Part shown: piece after piece, positions 7,910 through 17,422 of the stretch
How the letters are laid out: each line of letters opens with the position of its first letter
How positions within the stretch are numbered: the stretch's first letter is position 1
Origin: Arsukibacterium perlucidum DSM 18276
GTDB lineage: Bacteria > Pseudomonadota > Gammaproteobacteria > Enterobacterales > Alteromonadaceae
DNA length: 64,000 nucleotides
Direction: 5' to 3'
Assembly: GCF_000382165.1 (NCBI RefSeq)
Contig: NZ_KB907717.1
Coordinates: 1 to 64,000, forward strand
Made by a program: the position numbers and the translations under genes
The notes under the pieces: generated by a model
Told to the model about the DNA's origin: nothing
Seen by the model: only the letters and a program-made list of their open reading frames with translations
The model's database searches: none

Positions 7910-9496
7910 ATGACAGCTTATCAAGATGATATCAAACACTTCGACAATGTATGTAAAGAGGCCGGTTCTGCCTGGAATGCCATCAGCCCGGAATATGCCG
8001 CGCGGATGAAACTGCAAAACCGTTTTAAAACCGGATTAGATATAGCCCAGTACACCGCCGACATTATGCGCGCTGACATGGCAGCCTACGATGCCGACAG
8101 CAGCCAGTACACGCAGTCACTGGGCTGCTGGCATGGTTTTATTGGCCAGCAGAAACTGATCGCCATTAAGAAACATTTCGGCACTACCAAAAGAAAATAC
8201 CTGTATTTGTCAGGTTGGATGATTGCCGCGCTGCGTTCAGAGTTCGGGCCACTGCCTGATCAATCAATGCATGAAAAAACCTCAGTGCCGGCGCTGATAG
8301 AAGAGCTGTACACCTTTTTACGCCAGGCCGATGCCCGCGAACTGGGTGGTTTATTCCGCCAGTTAGATGACGCAACCGACGCTGCTAAAAAAGCGGAAAT
8401 TCAGGCAAAAATAGATAACTTTGAAACCCATGTGGTGCCAATTATTGCCGATATCGATGCTGGCTTTGGTAACGCTGAAGCCACTTACTTACTGGCCAAG
8501 AAAATGATTGAAGCCGGTGCCTGTGCCATTCAGATTGAAAACCAGGTATCGGACGAGAAACAATGCGGCCATCAGGATGGCAAGGTAACAGTGCCACATG
8601 CCGATTTTCTGGCAAAAATTAATGCTGTGCGTTACGCCTTTTTAGAGCTGGGTATTGATAACGGCATTATTGTCGCCCGTACCGACTCGCTGGGAGCCGG
8701 TTTAACCAAGCAAATTGCCGTGACTAATGAGCCGGGCGATTTAGGTGATTTATATAACAGCTTCCTGGACGGCGATGTAATAAGCGGCGCTGACGATATT
8801 GCCAATGGCGATGTGGTAGTAAAAGCCAATGGCAAGCTGTTAAAGCCAAAGCGCTTAGCCAGTGGCTTGTTCCAGTTTAAAGCGGGCAGTGGTATTGACC
8901 GGGTAGTACTGGATTGTATTACCTCGTTGCAAAACGGTGCCGATTTACTGTGGATTGAAACTGAGAAGCCACACGTTGGCCAGATCGCCGAAATGGTTAA
9001 CCGCATTCGCGAAGTGGTGCCTGATGCCAAGCTGGTTTATAACAACAGCCCGTCATTTAACTGGACCTTAAACTTCCGCCAGCAGGTATTCGATGCGTGG
9101 CAACAAGCAGGTAAAGATGTCAGTAGTTTTGATCGTGCAGCACTAATGAGTGCTGATTACGATAGCACCGAGCTGGCACAGGAAGCTGATAAGCGTATTC
9201 AGACGTTCCAGGCCGATGCGGCGCGCGAGGCCGGTATTTTCCACCACCTGATTACCTTGCCAACTTACCATACTGCAGCCTTGTCAACTGACAACCTGGC
9301 TAAAGAGTATTTTGGTGAAGCGGGCATGCTGGGTTATGTGGCCGGAGTGCAGCGTAAAGAAATCCGCCAGGGTATCGCCTGTGTTAAGCACCAGAATATG
9401 TCAGGCTCTGACATCGGTGATGATCACAAAGAGTACTTCTCTGGTGAGGCTGCATTAAAAGCAGGTGGTAAACACAACACCATGAATCAGTTCTGA
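7910..9496 (+). CDS. aceA: Isocitrate lyase, long form
   Basis: AceA cleaves isocitrate to glyoxylate and succinate, the first step of the glyoxylate bypass. The 528-residue length and the active-site sequence KQCGH (catalytic Cys219) mark the long bacterial form found in Pseudomonas-like bacteria rather than the 430-residue E. coli type, which has KKCGH. Other signatures are IADIDAGFGNAEATYLLAKKM, GIIVARTDSLGA and YNNSPSFNW. The start ATG has a clear AGAGGAAA site. A strong terminator follows, so it is probably transcribed alone from the divergent promoter region shared with lysR. Confidence 0.97.
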   Translation: MTAYQDDIKHFDNVCKEAGSAWNAISPEYAARMKLQNRFKTGLDIAQYTADIMRADMAAYDADSSQYTQSLGCWHGFIGQQKLIAIKKHFGTTKRKYLYLSGWMIAALRSEFGPLPDQSMHEKTSVPALIEELYTFLRQADARELGGLFRQLDDATDAAKKAEIQAKIDNFETHVVPIIADIDAGFGNAEATYLLAKKMIEAGACAIQIENQVSDEKQCGHQDGKVTVPHADFLAKINAVRYAFLELGIDNGIIVARTDSLGAGLTKQIAVTNEPGDLGDLYNSFLDGDVISGADDIANGDVVVKANGKLLKPKRLASGLFQFKAGSGIDRVVLDCITSLQNGADLLWIETEKPHVGQIAEMVNRIREVVPDAKLVYNNSPSFNWTLNFRQQVFDAWQQAGKDVSSFDRAALMSADYDSTELAQEADKRIQTFQADAAREAGIFHHLITLPTYHTAALSTDNLAKEYFGEAGMLGYVAGVQRKEIRQGIACVKHQNMSGSDIGDDHKEYFSGEAALKAGGKHNTMNQF

Positions 9497-9541
9497 CACC
9501 TTAACTGATTAAACAGTTTCGCTACGTGGTCAGTTGACCTC

Positions 9542-9566
9542 AGGCAGCCTCAGGGCTGCCTTTTTT
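9542..9566 (+). terminator. Rho-independent terminator of aceA
   Basis: AGGCAGCC (9542-9549), a four-base loop and GGCTGCC-T followed by six T. It lies 45 bases past the aceA stop. Confidence 0.88.
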
Positions 9567-9640
9567 CTTCAACTAATACGTTTTAGCATGGTATGTTGTG
9601 TAGCATTAATCAATATACGCATTGGCGACATAACCTGACG

Positions 9641-12600
9641 ATGAGTAACACTTTCTTTTTTGGTGATTGGCAGGTAGAGCCTGCAGCTAATACCCTGCGC
9701 CAGGGTAAATTACTGCAACAGCTTGAACCTAAAGCCATGGATGTATTGCTACTATTGTGCCGGCAACATGGTGAGGTAGTCAGCAGTGACGAGATTGTCA
9801 GCCAGTGCTGGCCGGACACCGACACCGGCGATAATCCGCTGCATAAAGTGATTACCCAGCTGCGCAAGGCTTTGGGCGACAGTGCCACTAATTCCCGATA
9901 TCTGGAAACCATCCGCAAGCGCGGCTACCGCACTGTGGCTGAGGTGCGCTTTCCGCTGGGGCAGCAGCAAAGTGCCAGCAGCCAAAGTTGGCAGCAAGGT
10001 TCACCTTTTCCGGGCTTACAAGCTTACGATGCGCGCTATGCCACGGTATTCTTTGGCCGGGGCACCCAAATCACCACCTTATTGCAACGCATTGCCCAGC
10101 AAGTGAAGTTTGGCCGTGCCTTTAATTTACTATTAGGTCCCAGCGGGAGTGGTAAATCGTCACTGATTAATGCCGGTGTGATGCCAAATCTGATGCAAAG
10201 CGGCGGTTACAACGGTATTGAAGTGGTGTCTTACAGCAGCCTCGATTTAGCCGATGTGGCTAAAGGCGAGCTGTTGAGCAGCCTGGCCAGTACTTTGCTT
10301 GACTGGGAGCTGGCTTCAGAGCATGAGGAGACCCCCGTGTTTGCCGGCGACAGCGCTATCAGTCTGGCGGCTAAGTTACAGCAACACAGTGCTGAGTTAT
10401 GCGCCCACTGCATTGCGGTTCTGGGCAACAGCCGTCAGCAAACCAGACGCTTTGCGCTCTTTGTCGATCGCTTAGAGGTACTGTTATCTTCGCCACTTTT
10501 TAGCGAGCAAGAGCGCACAGACTTTGTCGCCCTACTGGAGCAACTGGCTACCAGTGGCGCGGTACTGGTGTTAAGTGCTTGTCGGAATGAGTTTTATCCA
10601 TCTTTAGTGGCATACCCGAGCTTAATGGCGGGTAAAGCGCGTGGTGCGCACTTTGACTTAGCCGCGCCGGGGCGCGCTGAGCTGCTGCAAATGATCCGTT
10701 TACCGGCGCTGGCCGCTGGCCTTAGCTTTGCAACGGATCCTGCCACCGCTATGCCACTGGATGAAATACTCTGTAGCGAAGCCGCCAGCAACCCCGATGC
10801 GCTGCCAATGCTGCAATATACCTTGCAGCAATTGTATTTACAGCGCAGTAGCGACAACCAGCTGCTGCTATCGGTATATAAAGCGCTGGGCGGTATTGAA
10901 GGCGCTATTGGTAAAAACGCCGAGCAGGCCATTAAAGGCTTAAGCAAAACCGAGCAAGACAGTTTGCCACGGGTGTTGTCGTTACTGGTAACCTTGCGTG
11001 AAGACGAACAAAGCATTACCAGCCGTAGCGCCCGTTTAGCGCAACTGCAAACCGATGCTGAGCGTGCCCTGGTAAATACCATGGTTGAGCAGCGTTTGTT
11101 TGTCTCGCACCTGCAACAGGGCGAGCCCTGCTTTAGCATAGCGCACGAGGCATTGTTACGGCGTTGGCCGCGCGCCACTGCCTGGATAAGTGAACACTTT
11201 GATAGCTTAAGTGTAAAAAGCCGGCTGCTGCATTTAAGTCAGCGCTGGCGCAGCGAACAGCAAAACAGCGCTTATCTGCTGGCCGAAGGTAAGCCGCTGC
11301 AGGAAGCGCTGTCGCTGCAGCAAAACCAGCTGTTTCAGCTGGATAGGGAAGAAACCGAGTTTATACAGGCATCAAGCGCCAAAGTGCGGTTAAAACGCTG
11401 GAGCCGCCGCGCCACCCTGGCCATGCTATGCCTGCTTACCGTTACCGCTATTACGATGAGTGTGCGCAGTTTTAATGCTGAGCAACAGGCGCAGCAAAAA
11501 CGCCTTGCCGCCGAAAACCTGCTGGGTTTTATGGTAGGAGAGTTTGCCGATAAGCTGCGCAGCATCGGCCGGATGGACTTACTCGATGGGATCAGCAATA
11601 AAGCGCTGGAGTACTTTACTGATTACTCCGCCGATGACAGCAGTTTAAGCATCGAAGCGCTGTTGCAGCATGGCCAGACATTAGAAGCGATGGGTGAGGT
11701 GGCCTACTCGCGCGGTAAAACCGATGAAGCCACCGCTGCCCTGCGAGCTGCCAGAGTGCAGTTAGAAGCGGTGCTCAGCAAGCAACCGGATAATTTAGAG
11801 CTGCTTAAAACCCTCGGTGCTAATGCTTTCTGGCTGGGGCAAATCCATTACGATGCTAACAACTGGCAGGCTACCCAGCCGGAGTTTGAGCGTTATTACC
11901 AGTATAGCCAGCGGATGTACCAGCTAGCGCCAGATGATTTAGACGCCATTATGGAGTTGTCCTATGCCACCAATTCATTGGGATCGCTGGCAATGGAACG
12001 ACAGCAGTTTGATATTGCGCAGCAGAATTTTGAGGAGTCGTTACGGTTGCGGTTATTGGTACAAGCAGGGCAGCCTGACAATAAAAAACTGGTGGCAGAT
12101 ATTGCCAATACCCGTTCCTGGCTGGCCAGTGCGGCGCTGGCGCAAGGCGATATTACTGCTGCGGTATCTGTGCATAACGATATTCAGCAAGCGATGCTGG
12201 ATGCGGGCAATGATGCAGAACTCTATTTATTAGAGATATTAGTCAGTAGTTACCAACTGTCCGCTAATTTACTGGGCTTTCTGGGGCAGAATTCAGATGC
12301 ATTAAGCAATGTTAAGGCGTCTACTGTGATTATTAACAGAGCACTGGCGCAAGACCCCGACAGCAGTCGCTGGCGGAACAATAAATACTACGCTTTTTAT
12401 CAGTCACTGAAGTTTTCGTCGGATAACTCTGTGCAACATATTAAGCAAAGTCCGGCACAATTGGCTGAGTTGTTACAACAGGACGGCTCAGATTTGTCTA
12501 CATTGACAGACAGACTGATACTGGCCCGGCAATGGTTGACTGCTGCAGAACTGTTACTTGCCAGAGGTGATGTTCAATTAAGTATTCGCTATGGTCAGCG

Positions 12601-12898
12601 AGCGCTTGCCGCGTACCAGGAGCTGATCAGAGAAAATAGCAGTAATCTTCGTTTTATTGTTGCCAGATCAAATAGCTATCTGCTGCTGGCAAAAGCGCTG
12701 TCCAAGACCGATTGGCAGGAAGCGCAAACGTATTGTCAAAATGCGCTGGTCGATCTTGCAGATATCGTCAAGAAGAACAAAGAGCCTGAATTTACCATTC
12801 CCTATGTTAAAGCGCTTGACTGTCAGGGAACATTGGATAAACAGTCCGGCGTTGTAATGCTATTAAAGCAACATGGCATACTAAATCTTAACTTTTAA
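9641..12898 (+). CDS. Membrane winged-helix / STAND-ATPase / TPR regulator
   Basis: A 1085-residue multidomain protein; ATG 9641 is chosen since the first domain begins right after it. Residues 1-104 form an OmpR/CadC-type winged helix ([13 protein letters not shown] wing). Residues 120-540 resemble an nSTAND-type ATPase: FFGR linker, Walker [10 protein letters not shown] at 166-174, a hydrophobic strand with Asp ([12 protein letters not shown]), a sensor-like [12 protein letters not shown] and a winged region with [13 protein letters not shown] single membrane segment lies at about 589-607, then about 470 residues of TPR-like helical repeats, predicted periplasmic. The plan resembles CadC one-component regulators with an added ATPase switch. 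It is followed 35 bases later by a small unknown gene, its likely partner or target. Confidence 0.85.
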   Translation: MSNTFFFGDWQVEPAANTLRQGKLLQQLEPKAMDVLLLLCRQHGEVVSSDEIVSQCWPDTDTGDNPLHKVITQLRKALGDSATNSRYLETIRKRGYRTVAEVRFPLGQQQSASSQSWQQGSPFPGLQAYDARYATVFFGRGTQITTLLQRIAQQVKFGRAFNLLLGPSGSGKSSLINAGVMPNLMQSGGYNGIEVVSYSSLDLADVAKGELLSSLASTLLDWELASEHEETPVFAGDSAISLAAKLQQHSAELCAHCIAVLGNSRQQTRRFALFVDRLEVLLSSPLFSEQERTDFVALLEQLATSGAVLVLSACRNEFYPSLVAYPSLMAGKARGAHFDLAAPGRAELLQMIRLPALAAGLSFATDPATAMPLDEILCSEAASNPDALPMLQYTLQQLYLQRSSDNQLLLSVYKALGGIEGAIGKNAEQAIKGLSKTEQDSLPRVLSLLVTLREDEQSITSRSARLAQLQTDAERALVNTMVEQRLFVSHLQQGEPCFSIAHEALLRRWPRATAWISEHFDSLSVKSRLLHLSQRWRSEQQNSAYLLAEGKPLQEALSLQQNQLFQLDREETEFIQASSAKVRLKRWSRRATLAMLCLLTVTAITMSVRSFNAEQQAQQKRLAAENLLGFMVGEFADKLRSIGRMDLLDGISNKALEYFTDYSADDSSLSIEALLQHGQTLEAMGEVAYSRGKTDEATAALRAARVQLEAVLSKQPDNLELLKTLGANAFWLGQIHYDANNWQATQPEFERYYQYSQRMYQLAPDDLDAIMELSYATNSLGSLAMERQQFDIAQQNFEESLRLRLLVQAGQPDNKKLVADIANTRSWLASAALAQGDITAAVSVHNDIQQAMLDAGNDAELYLLEILVSSYQLSANLLGFLGQNSDALSNVKASTVIINRALAQDPDSSRWRNNKYYAFYQSLKFSSDNSVQHIKQSPAQLAELLQQDGSDLSTLTDRLILARQWLTAAELLLARGDVQLSIRYGQRALAAYQELIRENSSNLRFIVARSNSYLLLAKALSKTDWQEAQTYCQNALVDLADIVKKNKEPEFTIPYVKALDCQGTLDKQSGVVMLLKQHGILNLNF

Positions 12899-12933
12899 AG
12901 CTTAACTTTAAATCACAAAAAAGGAAAAAACAT

Positions 12934-13308
12934 ATGGTCAATCCACAGGCTTCAGAATTAATTCAGGTTATGGTTAACCTGGTAAACGGTGAGCCTAAAT
13001 TCAGCTATTTAGACAGTAGCGGGCAGCCAATTGATGGTGATGTGACTGTGACACAGGCTGAAACCATAACTTATCAGCTGCTTGATAATACCGGTAAAGG
13101 CCTGCAATTTGCCGGTGCCGGTTTTACCACACCTTTTGATGGTGTGATCGACAGTGTTGCCGTGTCAGCTGATGGCATGCAATTGCAAATGGTTGATACT
13201 GACCACACAGCTGGCAGTAGTAAATTCCAGTTTGTTCTGACAAACACTACAAACACCCTGATGATCTTAAGCCCGGACCCTGAAGTTAAAAATTTACCAC
13301 CACAATAA
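12934..13308 (+). CDS. Small protein of unknown function ending in DPEV-N-P motif
   Basis: A 124-residue acidic, beta-rich protein without signal peptide, membrane segment, cysteine or recognised enzyme motif. It opens [21 protein letters not shown], has a likely beta-sandwich core, and ends in [12 protein letters not shown]. It recalls small proteins annotated as the 'DP-EP family' in marine gammaproteobacteria, but that link is from memory and uncertain. A good AAGGA site precedes ATG 12934. The gap from the STAND regulator is 35 bases and a very strong terminator follows, so the two form a transcription unit. Function is unknown; an effector, sensor ligand or partner of the STAND protein are all possible. 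Confidence 0.75.
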   Translation: MVNPQASELIQVMVNLVNGEPKFSYLDSSGQPIDGDVTVTQAETITYQLLDNTGKGLQFAGAGFTTPFDGVIDSVAVSADGMQLQMVDTDHTAGSSKFQFVLTNTTNTLMILSPDPEVKNLPPQ

Positions 13309-13327
13309 CAGCTGAGATTAGCAGGTA

Positions 13328-13361
13328 AATATAAAAAGCCCGTTGGCGGGCTTTTTATATT
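13328..13361 (+). terminator. Strong bidirectional-type terminator
   Basis: A perfect 15-bp stem, AATATAAAAAGCCCG (13328-13342) with its complement (13347-13361), around loop TTGG. The T-rich 3' arm fits an intrinsic terminator closing the STAND-regulator transcription unit; the A-rich 5' arm would also work on the other strand. Confidence 0.93.
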
Positions 13362-13486
13362 TAGTAAACTTATCCATGGGAAGTTTAATAAATACAATAG
13401 CTTAAATCAGAAGGTTGGCAGAAGGTTCTTGCGCGTAGTAAAGGCTAAAGTTGGCAGCAGTTAAGCCAACTGAGTGAACGACGCCG

Positions 13487-14455
13487 ATGAAAACTGCCCA
13501 TAATAAAACCAAACTACAAGCGCTGGCTCTGAATGATGACAACCTGTGGAGTGATGAAAATGGCATGGCCAGCGGCCTGGATATTGGCAGCTTTGTGCAG
13601 TATCTGGTCGAGGCTGTGCTGATTGTAAGCCCTGATGGCACTATTGAATGTGCCAATGCTAAGGCAGCGCTGTTGTTAAACTGCCTTGGTACACCGTTAA
13701 TTGGCAGAAAGTGGCCGGAGTTTTTAGCGAGTCGTTATCAACAGCAATATGATGGCTTAGTTAAGATGGTAGCTAAACGGGTGCTATCGTTACAGGCAGG
13801 ACCGACAGAAATGGCGCTGCGCTGCGCTGACGGTGTGGTAAAAGACATCGAGTTGTCGGTATCTTTTATACCAGAGCCTGAAGCGCGTTTAGTGCTGGTG
13901 ATGCGCGATTTAACCCGCTACAAAGCCGAGTGTCAGCAATTGCGGTTACAGGCGAGCACCGATGCTTTAACAGGCTTAGCCAACCGCCGTGGTTTTGATG
14001 AACAGCTGCAGCAGCAATGGCAGCTTTGCACTGATGCTCGCCGGCCACTTAGTGTGGTGATTATTGATATCGACTTTTTTAAGCAGTTTAACGACCGCTA
14101 TGGCCATATTCAGGGGGATGCCTGCCTGCGTAAAGTGGCTGGTGCCATAGTGCAGGCGATGCCAGTGGAAGCCAGGCTGGCTGCCCGATATGGCGGTGAG
14201 GAGTTTGCTTTGATCCTGCCACAACATAACCCAGTTATGGCGCTGGAAGTTGCCAGAAATGTACAACAGGCGCTGCGCCAACTGACGTTTACCGATATTG
14301 GTTTGCCATCGACACTAAATGTAACGGTAAGTCAGGGGATTGCCACCGAAATTAACGGTCAGTTCCGCACCAGTCTGGCACTGTTGTGTGCTGCTGATAC
14401 AGCGTTATACCGGGCAAAATCAGATGGCCGTGACTGTATTAATACCTGCAACTAA
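13487..14455 (+). CDS. PAS-GGDEF diguanylate cyclase
   Basis: A 322-residue predicted cytoplasmic enzyme making cyclic di-GMP from two GTP. Residues 20-140 look like a PAS domain (YLVEAVLIVSPDGTIECANAKA), followed by the GGDEF linker TDALTGLANRRGFDE and the active motif GGEEF at 236-240, so it should be catalytically competent. The RxxD inhibitory site normally just upstream is absent (VEAR in its place), which suggests no classic product inhibition. No membrane segment is seen. It stands alone between a strong terminator and a convergent small gene. The signal sensed by the PAS domain is unknown. Confidence 0.92.
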   Translation: MKTAHNKTKLQALALNDDNLWSDENGMASGLDIGSFVQYLVEAVLIVSPDGTIECANAKAALLLNCLGTPLIGRKWPEFLASRYQQQYDGLVKMVAKRVLSLQAGPTEMALRCADGVVKDIELSVSFIPEPEARLVLVMRDLTRYKAECQQLRLQASTDALTGLANRRGFDEQLQQQWQLCTDARRPLSVVIIDIDFFKQFNDRYGHIQGDACLRKVAGAIVQAMPVEARLAARYGGEEFALILPQHNPVMALEVARNVQQALRQLTFTDIGLPSTLNVTVSQGIATEINGQFRTSLALLCAADTALYRAKSDGRDCINTCN

Positions 14456-14498
14456 GAGCGGTAGCAGTTTAGCTGCCGCCAGTGTTTGAGTTTTACTC

Positions 14499-14723
14499 TT
14501 ACTCTACTTTAAGCAGCAGGGTGTCAGCACCAAAGCTGAGGGTGTCGCCAGCATTCATTTGCTTACGCTTCTGAGTTTCCACTACGCCGTTCACTTTAAC
14601 CAGGCCAGCTTCAACTGCCGCTTTGGCTTCGCCGCCACTGCTGCATAAGCCTTCAAATTTTAAAATTTTATACAGTTCTACCGGTTGCTTGCTTAGGATC
14701 ACTTCACGTTTGTTGCTACTCAT
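14499..14723 (-). CDS. ybcJ: S4-domain RNA-binding protein, YbcJ-like
   Basis: A 74-residue protein consisting of one S4 RNA-binding domain: LYKILKFEGLCSSGGEAK, then GLVKVNGVVETQKRKQ and a hydrophobic end. Length and sequence match the YbcJ family. Such proteins bind structured RNA and are linked to ribosome assembly, but the exact role is not established. It lies 24 bases downstream of tapT and is probably co-transcribed with it, which places two RNA-related genes together. Confidence 0.88.
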   Translation of the reverse strand: MSSNKREVILSKQPVELYKILKFEGLCSSGGEAKAAVEAGLVKVNGVVETQKRKQMNAGDTLSFGADTLLLKVE

Positions 14724-14747
14724 TTTTGTGGCCTTTTAGTCATTTAA

Positions 14748-15458
14748 TTAAGCGGGCTCGCTAAAATTCAAGTGTGGTTTACCAACCAGGTAGGCGCGGC
14801 GGAACTGGCTGAAATACTCTGCCAGGTTGCTGGCTGCTGCTGTTTCACCAGCCATTGTTAATACTGCTATCGCGACTTCCGCCGTACACAGCTGATGTAA
14901 ATGCGCCGCTTCACGCAATGCATAACGCGAGGCCTGCTCAGGCTGAATACCCAATACCGGCATAGCCGCCAGATAGGGGCTTTTAAACATTTTTTTTGCT
15001 TCCCGCCAGGTACCGTCCAGCATCACGAAAAGTTGAATTTTGCCGGCTGTGGCCTGGCTTAGCTGGCTGGCATCTTGCAGGCAGCGTTCTGGTACGGCGT
15101 ATTGCTGCGGAAACACCAACACCGGTGCATAGCGGCTATCGGTTAACAGCGCCAGCAAAGCCGGATCGGGCTGGGTGCGATCCCAGACAAAGGCATGGTT
15201 GTCGGCGATTACATCGCAAATCAGCCGGCCGGTGTTGCTGGGTTTGTAACACTCACCAGTGTACATAATAAAGCAAAATGCACAGTTGCCGGCAGGGTTG
15301 GGCTTGGCGGCACAAATACATTGTGCCGCCGGCAGCAGACATTGCTCACAGCGCACTACTTTACTGCCACGGGCATTAAATACCCGCCGCGATTTCGCCA
15401 GCTGCTCTGTGCGCAGGGCCAGTACAGCATTGTGTTGTGGCATTGCAGGTTGCGACAT
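14748..15458 (-). CDS. tapT: tRNA-uridine aminocarboxypropyltransferase (DTW domain, TapT/YfiP type)
   Basis: A 236-residue DTW-domain protein. N-terminal cysteines (CEQCLLPAAQCIC) and a later Cys pair probably bind zinc. The DTW signature appears as LDGTWREAKKMF. Homologues (E. coli YfiP/TapT) transfer the aminocarboxypropyl group of S-adenosylmethionine to uridine 47 of tRNA, forming acp3U. The start at 15458 lies close behind a purine stretch (AGAAG); MPQHN six codons in is an alternative. A 15-bp hairpin is found just upstream. The S4-domain gene follows in the same unit. Confidence 0.85.
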   Translation of the reverse strand: MSQPAMPQHNAVLALRTEQLAKSRRVFNARGSKVVRCEQCLLPAAQCICAAKPNPAGNCAFCFIMYTGECYKPSNTGRLICDVIADNHAFVWDRTQPDPALLALLTDSRYAPVLVFPQQYAVPERCLQDASQLSQATAGKIQLFVMLDGTWREAKKMFKSPYLAAMPVLGIQPEQASRYALREAAHLHQLCTAEVAIAVLTMAGETAAASNLAEYFSQFRRAYLVGKPHLNFSEPA

Positions 15459-15472
15459 CTTCTAAAATCAGC

Positions 15473-15515
15473 CAGCCATTAAAAAGCAGCTATTGTAGCG
15501 GCTTTTTAATGGCTG
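15473..15515. other. Long perfect hairpin in the divergent tapT / M14-peptidase gap
   Basis: CAGCCATTAAAAAGC (15473-15487) is exactly complementary to 15501-15515, with a 13-base loop that can pair further (GCTA/TAGC). It looks like an intrinsic terminator, yet both flanking genes are transcribed away from it. It begins 15 bases from the tapT start, so it may lie in the tapT leader and act as an attenuator or stability element. Confidence 0.6.
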
Positions 15516-15563
15516 CGCGCTGATTCTTCAGGAGTTGGTTGCACAAATCTTCATAAAACTGCC

Positions 15564-16640
15564 ATGTTTACGCGCCAGACATCAGATATGCTGTTTCATC
15601 AATGTTATTGGTGTTTTTACGAGGTTTGGTTGCAACTGCAGGATATGCTACCTGAGCTGGCACAATTACAGCAGCTGATTGCCAGCGCACCACAGGCGCT
15701 TCGCACGGAAATACTGGCAACAGTGCCACATATGGCTGAGCAATTACCGTTATATGCGTTGTCGCTGGGCAACCCTGATCCGGCATTGCCGGCAGTGGTG
15801 CTGGTAGGCGGCGTGCATGGCCTGGAACGCATTGGCACTCAGGTGGTGCTGGCATATCTGCAAACACTGTTGGAACGATTACCGTGGGACAGCTGTTTGC
15901 AGCATACTCTGGAACATTGCTGTATTTATTTTATCCCGCTGCTTAACCCCGCTGGTATGGCGAATGGCTGGCGCTCTAATGACAACAGCGTTGATTTGAT
16001 GAGAAATGCGCCAGTTGAGTGCGAAGAGGGCGCGGCCTGGATGGTCGGTGGCCATCGATTCAGCCGGACTATACCCTGGCATCGTGGCCAGCCGGATCAC
16101 ATGGAAACCGAAAGTCAGGCGTTAGTAGATTTTATTAGCCGCGAATTGTTGCACAGGCCGTTTTCGCTGGTGTTAGATTGTCATTCAGGCTTTGGCCGCA
16201 CTGACCGCATCTGGTTTCCGTACGCTAAAAGTGCCCGGCAGCCTATTGCGCATCTGGCTGAAATATACCGGTTGCGCCAGTTGTTTTTGCAGACTTATCC
16301 GCATCAGAATTATATTTTTGAACCGCAATCACAGCATTATTTGTGTCATGGCGATTTATGGGATTATCTGTATGACCAGGCGCTGGCGCAGCACACGACT
16401 ATGCTGCCGCTTACTCTTGAAATGGGCTCGTGGAACTGGGTGCGGAAAAATCCGTTTCAGTTGTTATCCAGCCTTGGCATGTTTCATCCGGTTAAGCCGC
16501 ACCGGGTAAAACGGGTGCTGCGCAGCCACTTGATCCTGATTAATTTTTTAATCAACGCTTCCTTGTCCTACCAAAACTGGTTACCGTTAGCCAATCGAGA
16601 CCAGTTAAATAGTGCAGCTAATAAGCTATGGTACCAATAA
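15564..16640 (+). CDS. M14-family zinc carboxypeptidase-like protein
   Basis: A 358-residue protein of the M14 peptidase/deacylase fold. Zinc ligands are visible as HGLE (GGVHGLERIG) and the later LDCHSG histidine, and the catalytic Glu is in LTLEMGSW. A substrate-binding region NPAGMANGWRSND resembles M14 proteins acting on peptidoglycan or small acylated amino acids. No signal peptide is obvious, so it is probably cytoplasmic. The start is uncertain: ATGs at 15564, 15588 and 15645 are in frame, none with a good ribosome site. The stop overlaps the next gene start by 13 bases, indicating translational coupling. The substrate is unknown. Confidence 0.8.
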   Translation: MFTRQTSDMLFHQCYWCFYEVWLQLQDMLPELAQLQQLIASAPQALRTEILATVPHMAEQLPLYALSLGNPDPALPAVVLVGGVHGLERIGTQVVLAYLQTLLERLPWDSCLQHTLEHCCIYFIPLLNPAGMANGWRSNDNSVDLMRNAPVECEEGAAWMVGGHRFSRTIPWHRGQPDHMETESQALVDFISRELLHRPFSLVLDCHSGFGRTDRIWFPYAKSARQPIAHLAEIYRLRQLFLQTYPHQNYIFEPQSQHYLCHGDLWDYLYDQALAQHTTMLPLTLEMGSWNWVRKNPFQLLSSLGMFHPVKPHRVKRVLRSHLILINFLINASLSYQNWLPLANRDQLNSAANKLWYQ

Positions 16641-17395
16641 CACCAGATCCGGCCCCGGTACTGCTGCTTCGCGGTTTAACCCGCGAGCAGCGCCACTGGG
16701 GCCTGTTCCGGCCAATGCTGGCTGAAAGGCTTGCTAACCCTCTGTTAAGCTTTGACTTTGCCGGCACCGGTGAGCTATATCAACAGCGCTCGCCCTGCAA
16801 TATTAGCGCATTGCGTCAGTCTGTTCGTTACCAACTGCAACAGCATCCTGCGTTTAACGGTAAGGTACATCTGGTAGCACTATCGTTAGGTGGTATGTTA
16901 GCTGCAGACTGGGCACTGACATATCCTGCTGAAGTCGCATCCGTTACCTTGATTAACAGCAGTGCCAGGTCGCTGGCGCCATTTTATCAACGGTTACGCT
17001 GGCAGAACTATCCGGCGCTGGCTGCTCTGCTAGTTTTATCGGCTGGCCAGCGGGAGCAGCGTATTCTGCAACTAACCACAGCACGCGCCTGTCAAAACCC
17101 ACAAATCGTTAGCCAGTGGCAAGCCTGGCAGCGGCAGCGGCCGGTATCTGCGGCTAACGCACTGCGCCAATTACTGGCCGCCAGTCGGTTCCGTTTAACA
17201 GCTAAACCTGACTGTCCGGCGCTGATTATCAGTAGTAAAGGCGATAGGCTGGTAAATCCCGCATGCTCGCTGGCACTGGCGCAATATTTTCAGGCAAACC
17301 ACTGCCAGCATAGCTGGGCCGGCCACGACATTGCCCTGGATGATCCCCACTGGTTAGCAGAGCAAATAGCGGTATTCATAGCGCAGCTATGCTAA
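16628..17395 (+). CDS. Alpha/beta-fold hydrolase
   Basis: A 255-residue serine hydrolase. It opens with a strand and oxyanion region (VLLLRGLTREQRHWG), carries the nucleophile elbow ALSLGGM (Ser in SLGG), and near the C-terminus has an aspartate (SSKGDRLVNP) and histidine (GHDIALDDP) completing a likely triad. No signal peptide is present. It overlaps the M14-type peptidase gene and is likely made with it. Within this superfamily the substrate (ester, lactone or thioester) cannot be assigned. A pseudouridine synthase gene follows after about 25 bases and may share the transcript. Confidence 0.85.
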   Translation: MVPITPDPAPVLLLRGLTREQRHWGLFRPMLAERLANPLLSFDFAGTGELYQQRSPCNISALRQSVRYQLQQHPAFNGKVHLVALSLGGMLAADWALTYPAEVASVTLINSSARSLAPFYQRLRWQNYPALAALLVLSAGQREQRILQLTTARACQNPQIVSQWQAWQRQRPVSAANALRQLLAASRFRLTAKPDCPALIISSKGDRLVNPACSLALAQYFQANHCQHSWAGHDIALDDPHWLAEQIAVFIAQLC

Positions 17396-17422
17396 TCTAA
17401 CACTTTTGTATTGGAAAACTTT

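Noticed and set aside
10594-11178. 194-codon minus-strand frame opposite the STAND regulator
   Set aside because: Ser/Cys/Ala-rich shadow translation with no domain; the opposite frame encodes the conserved ATPase.
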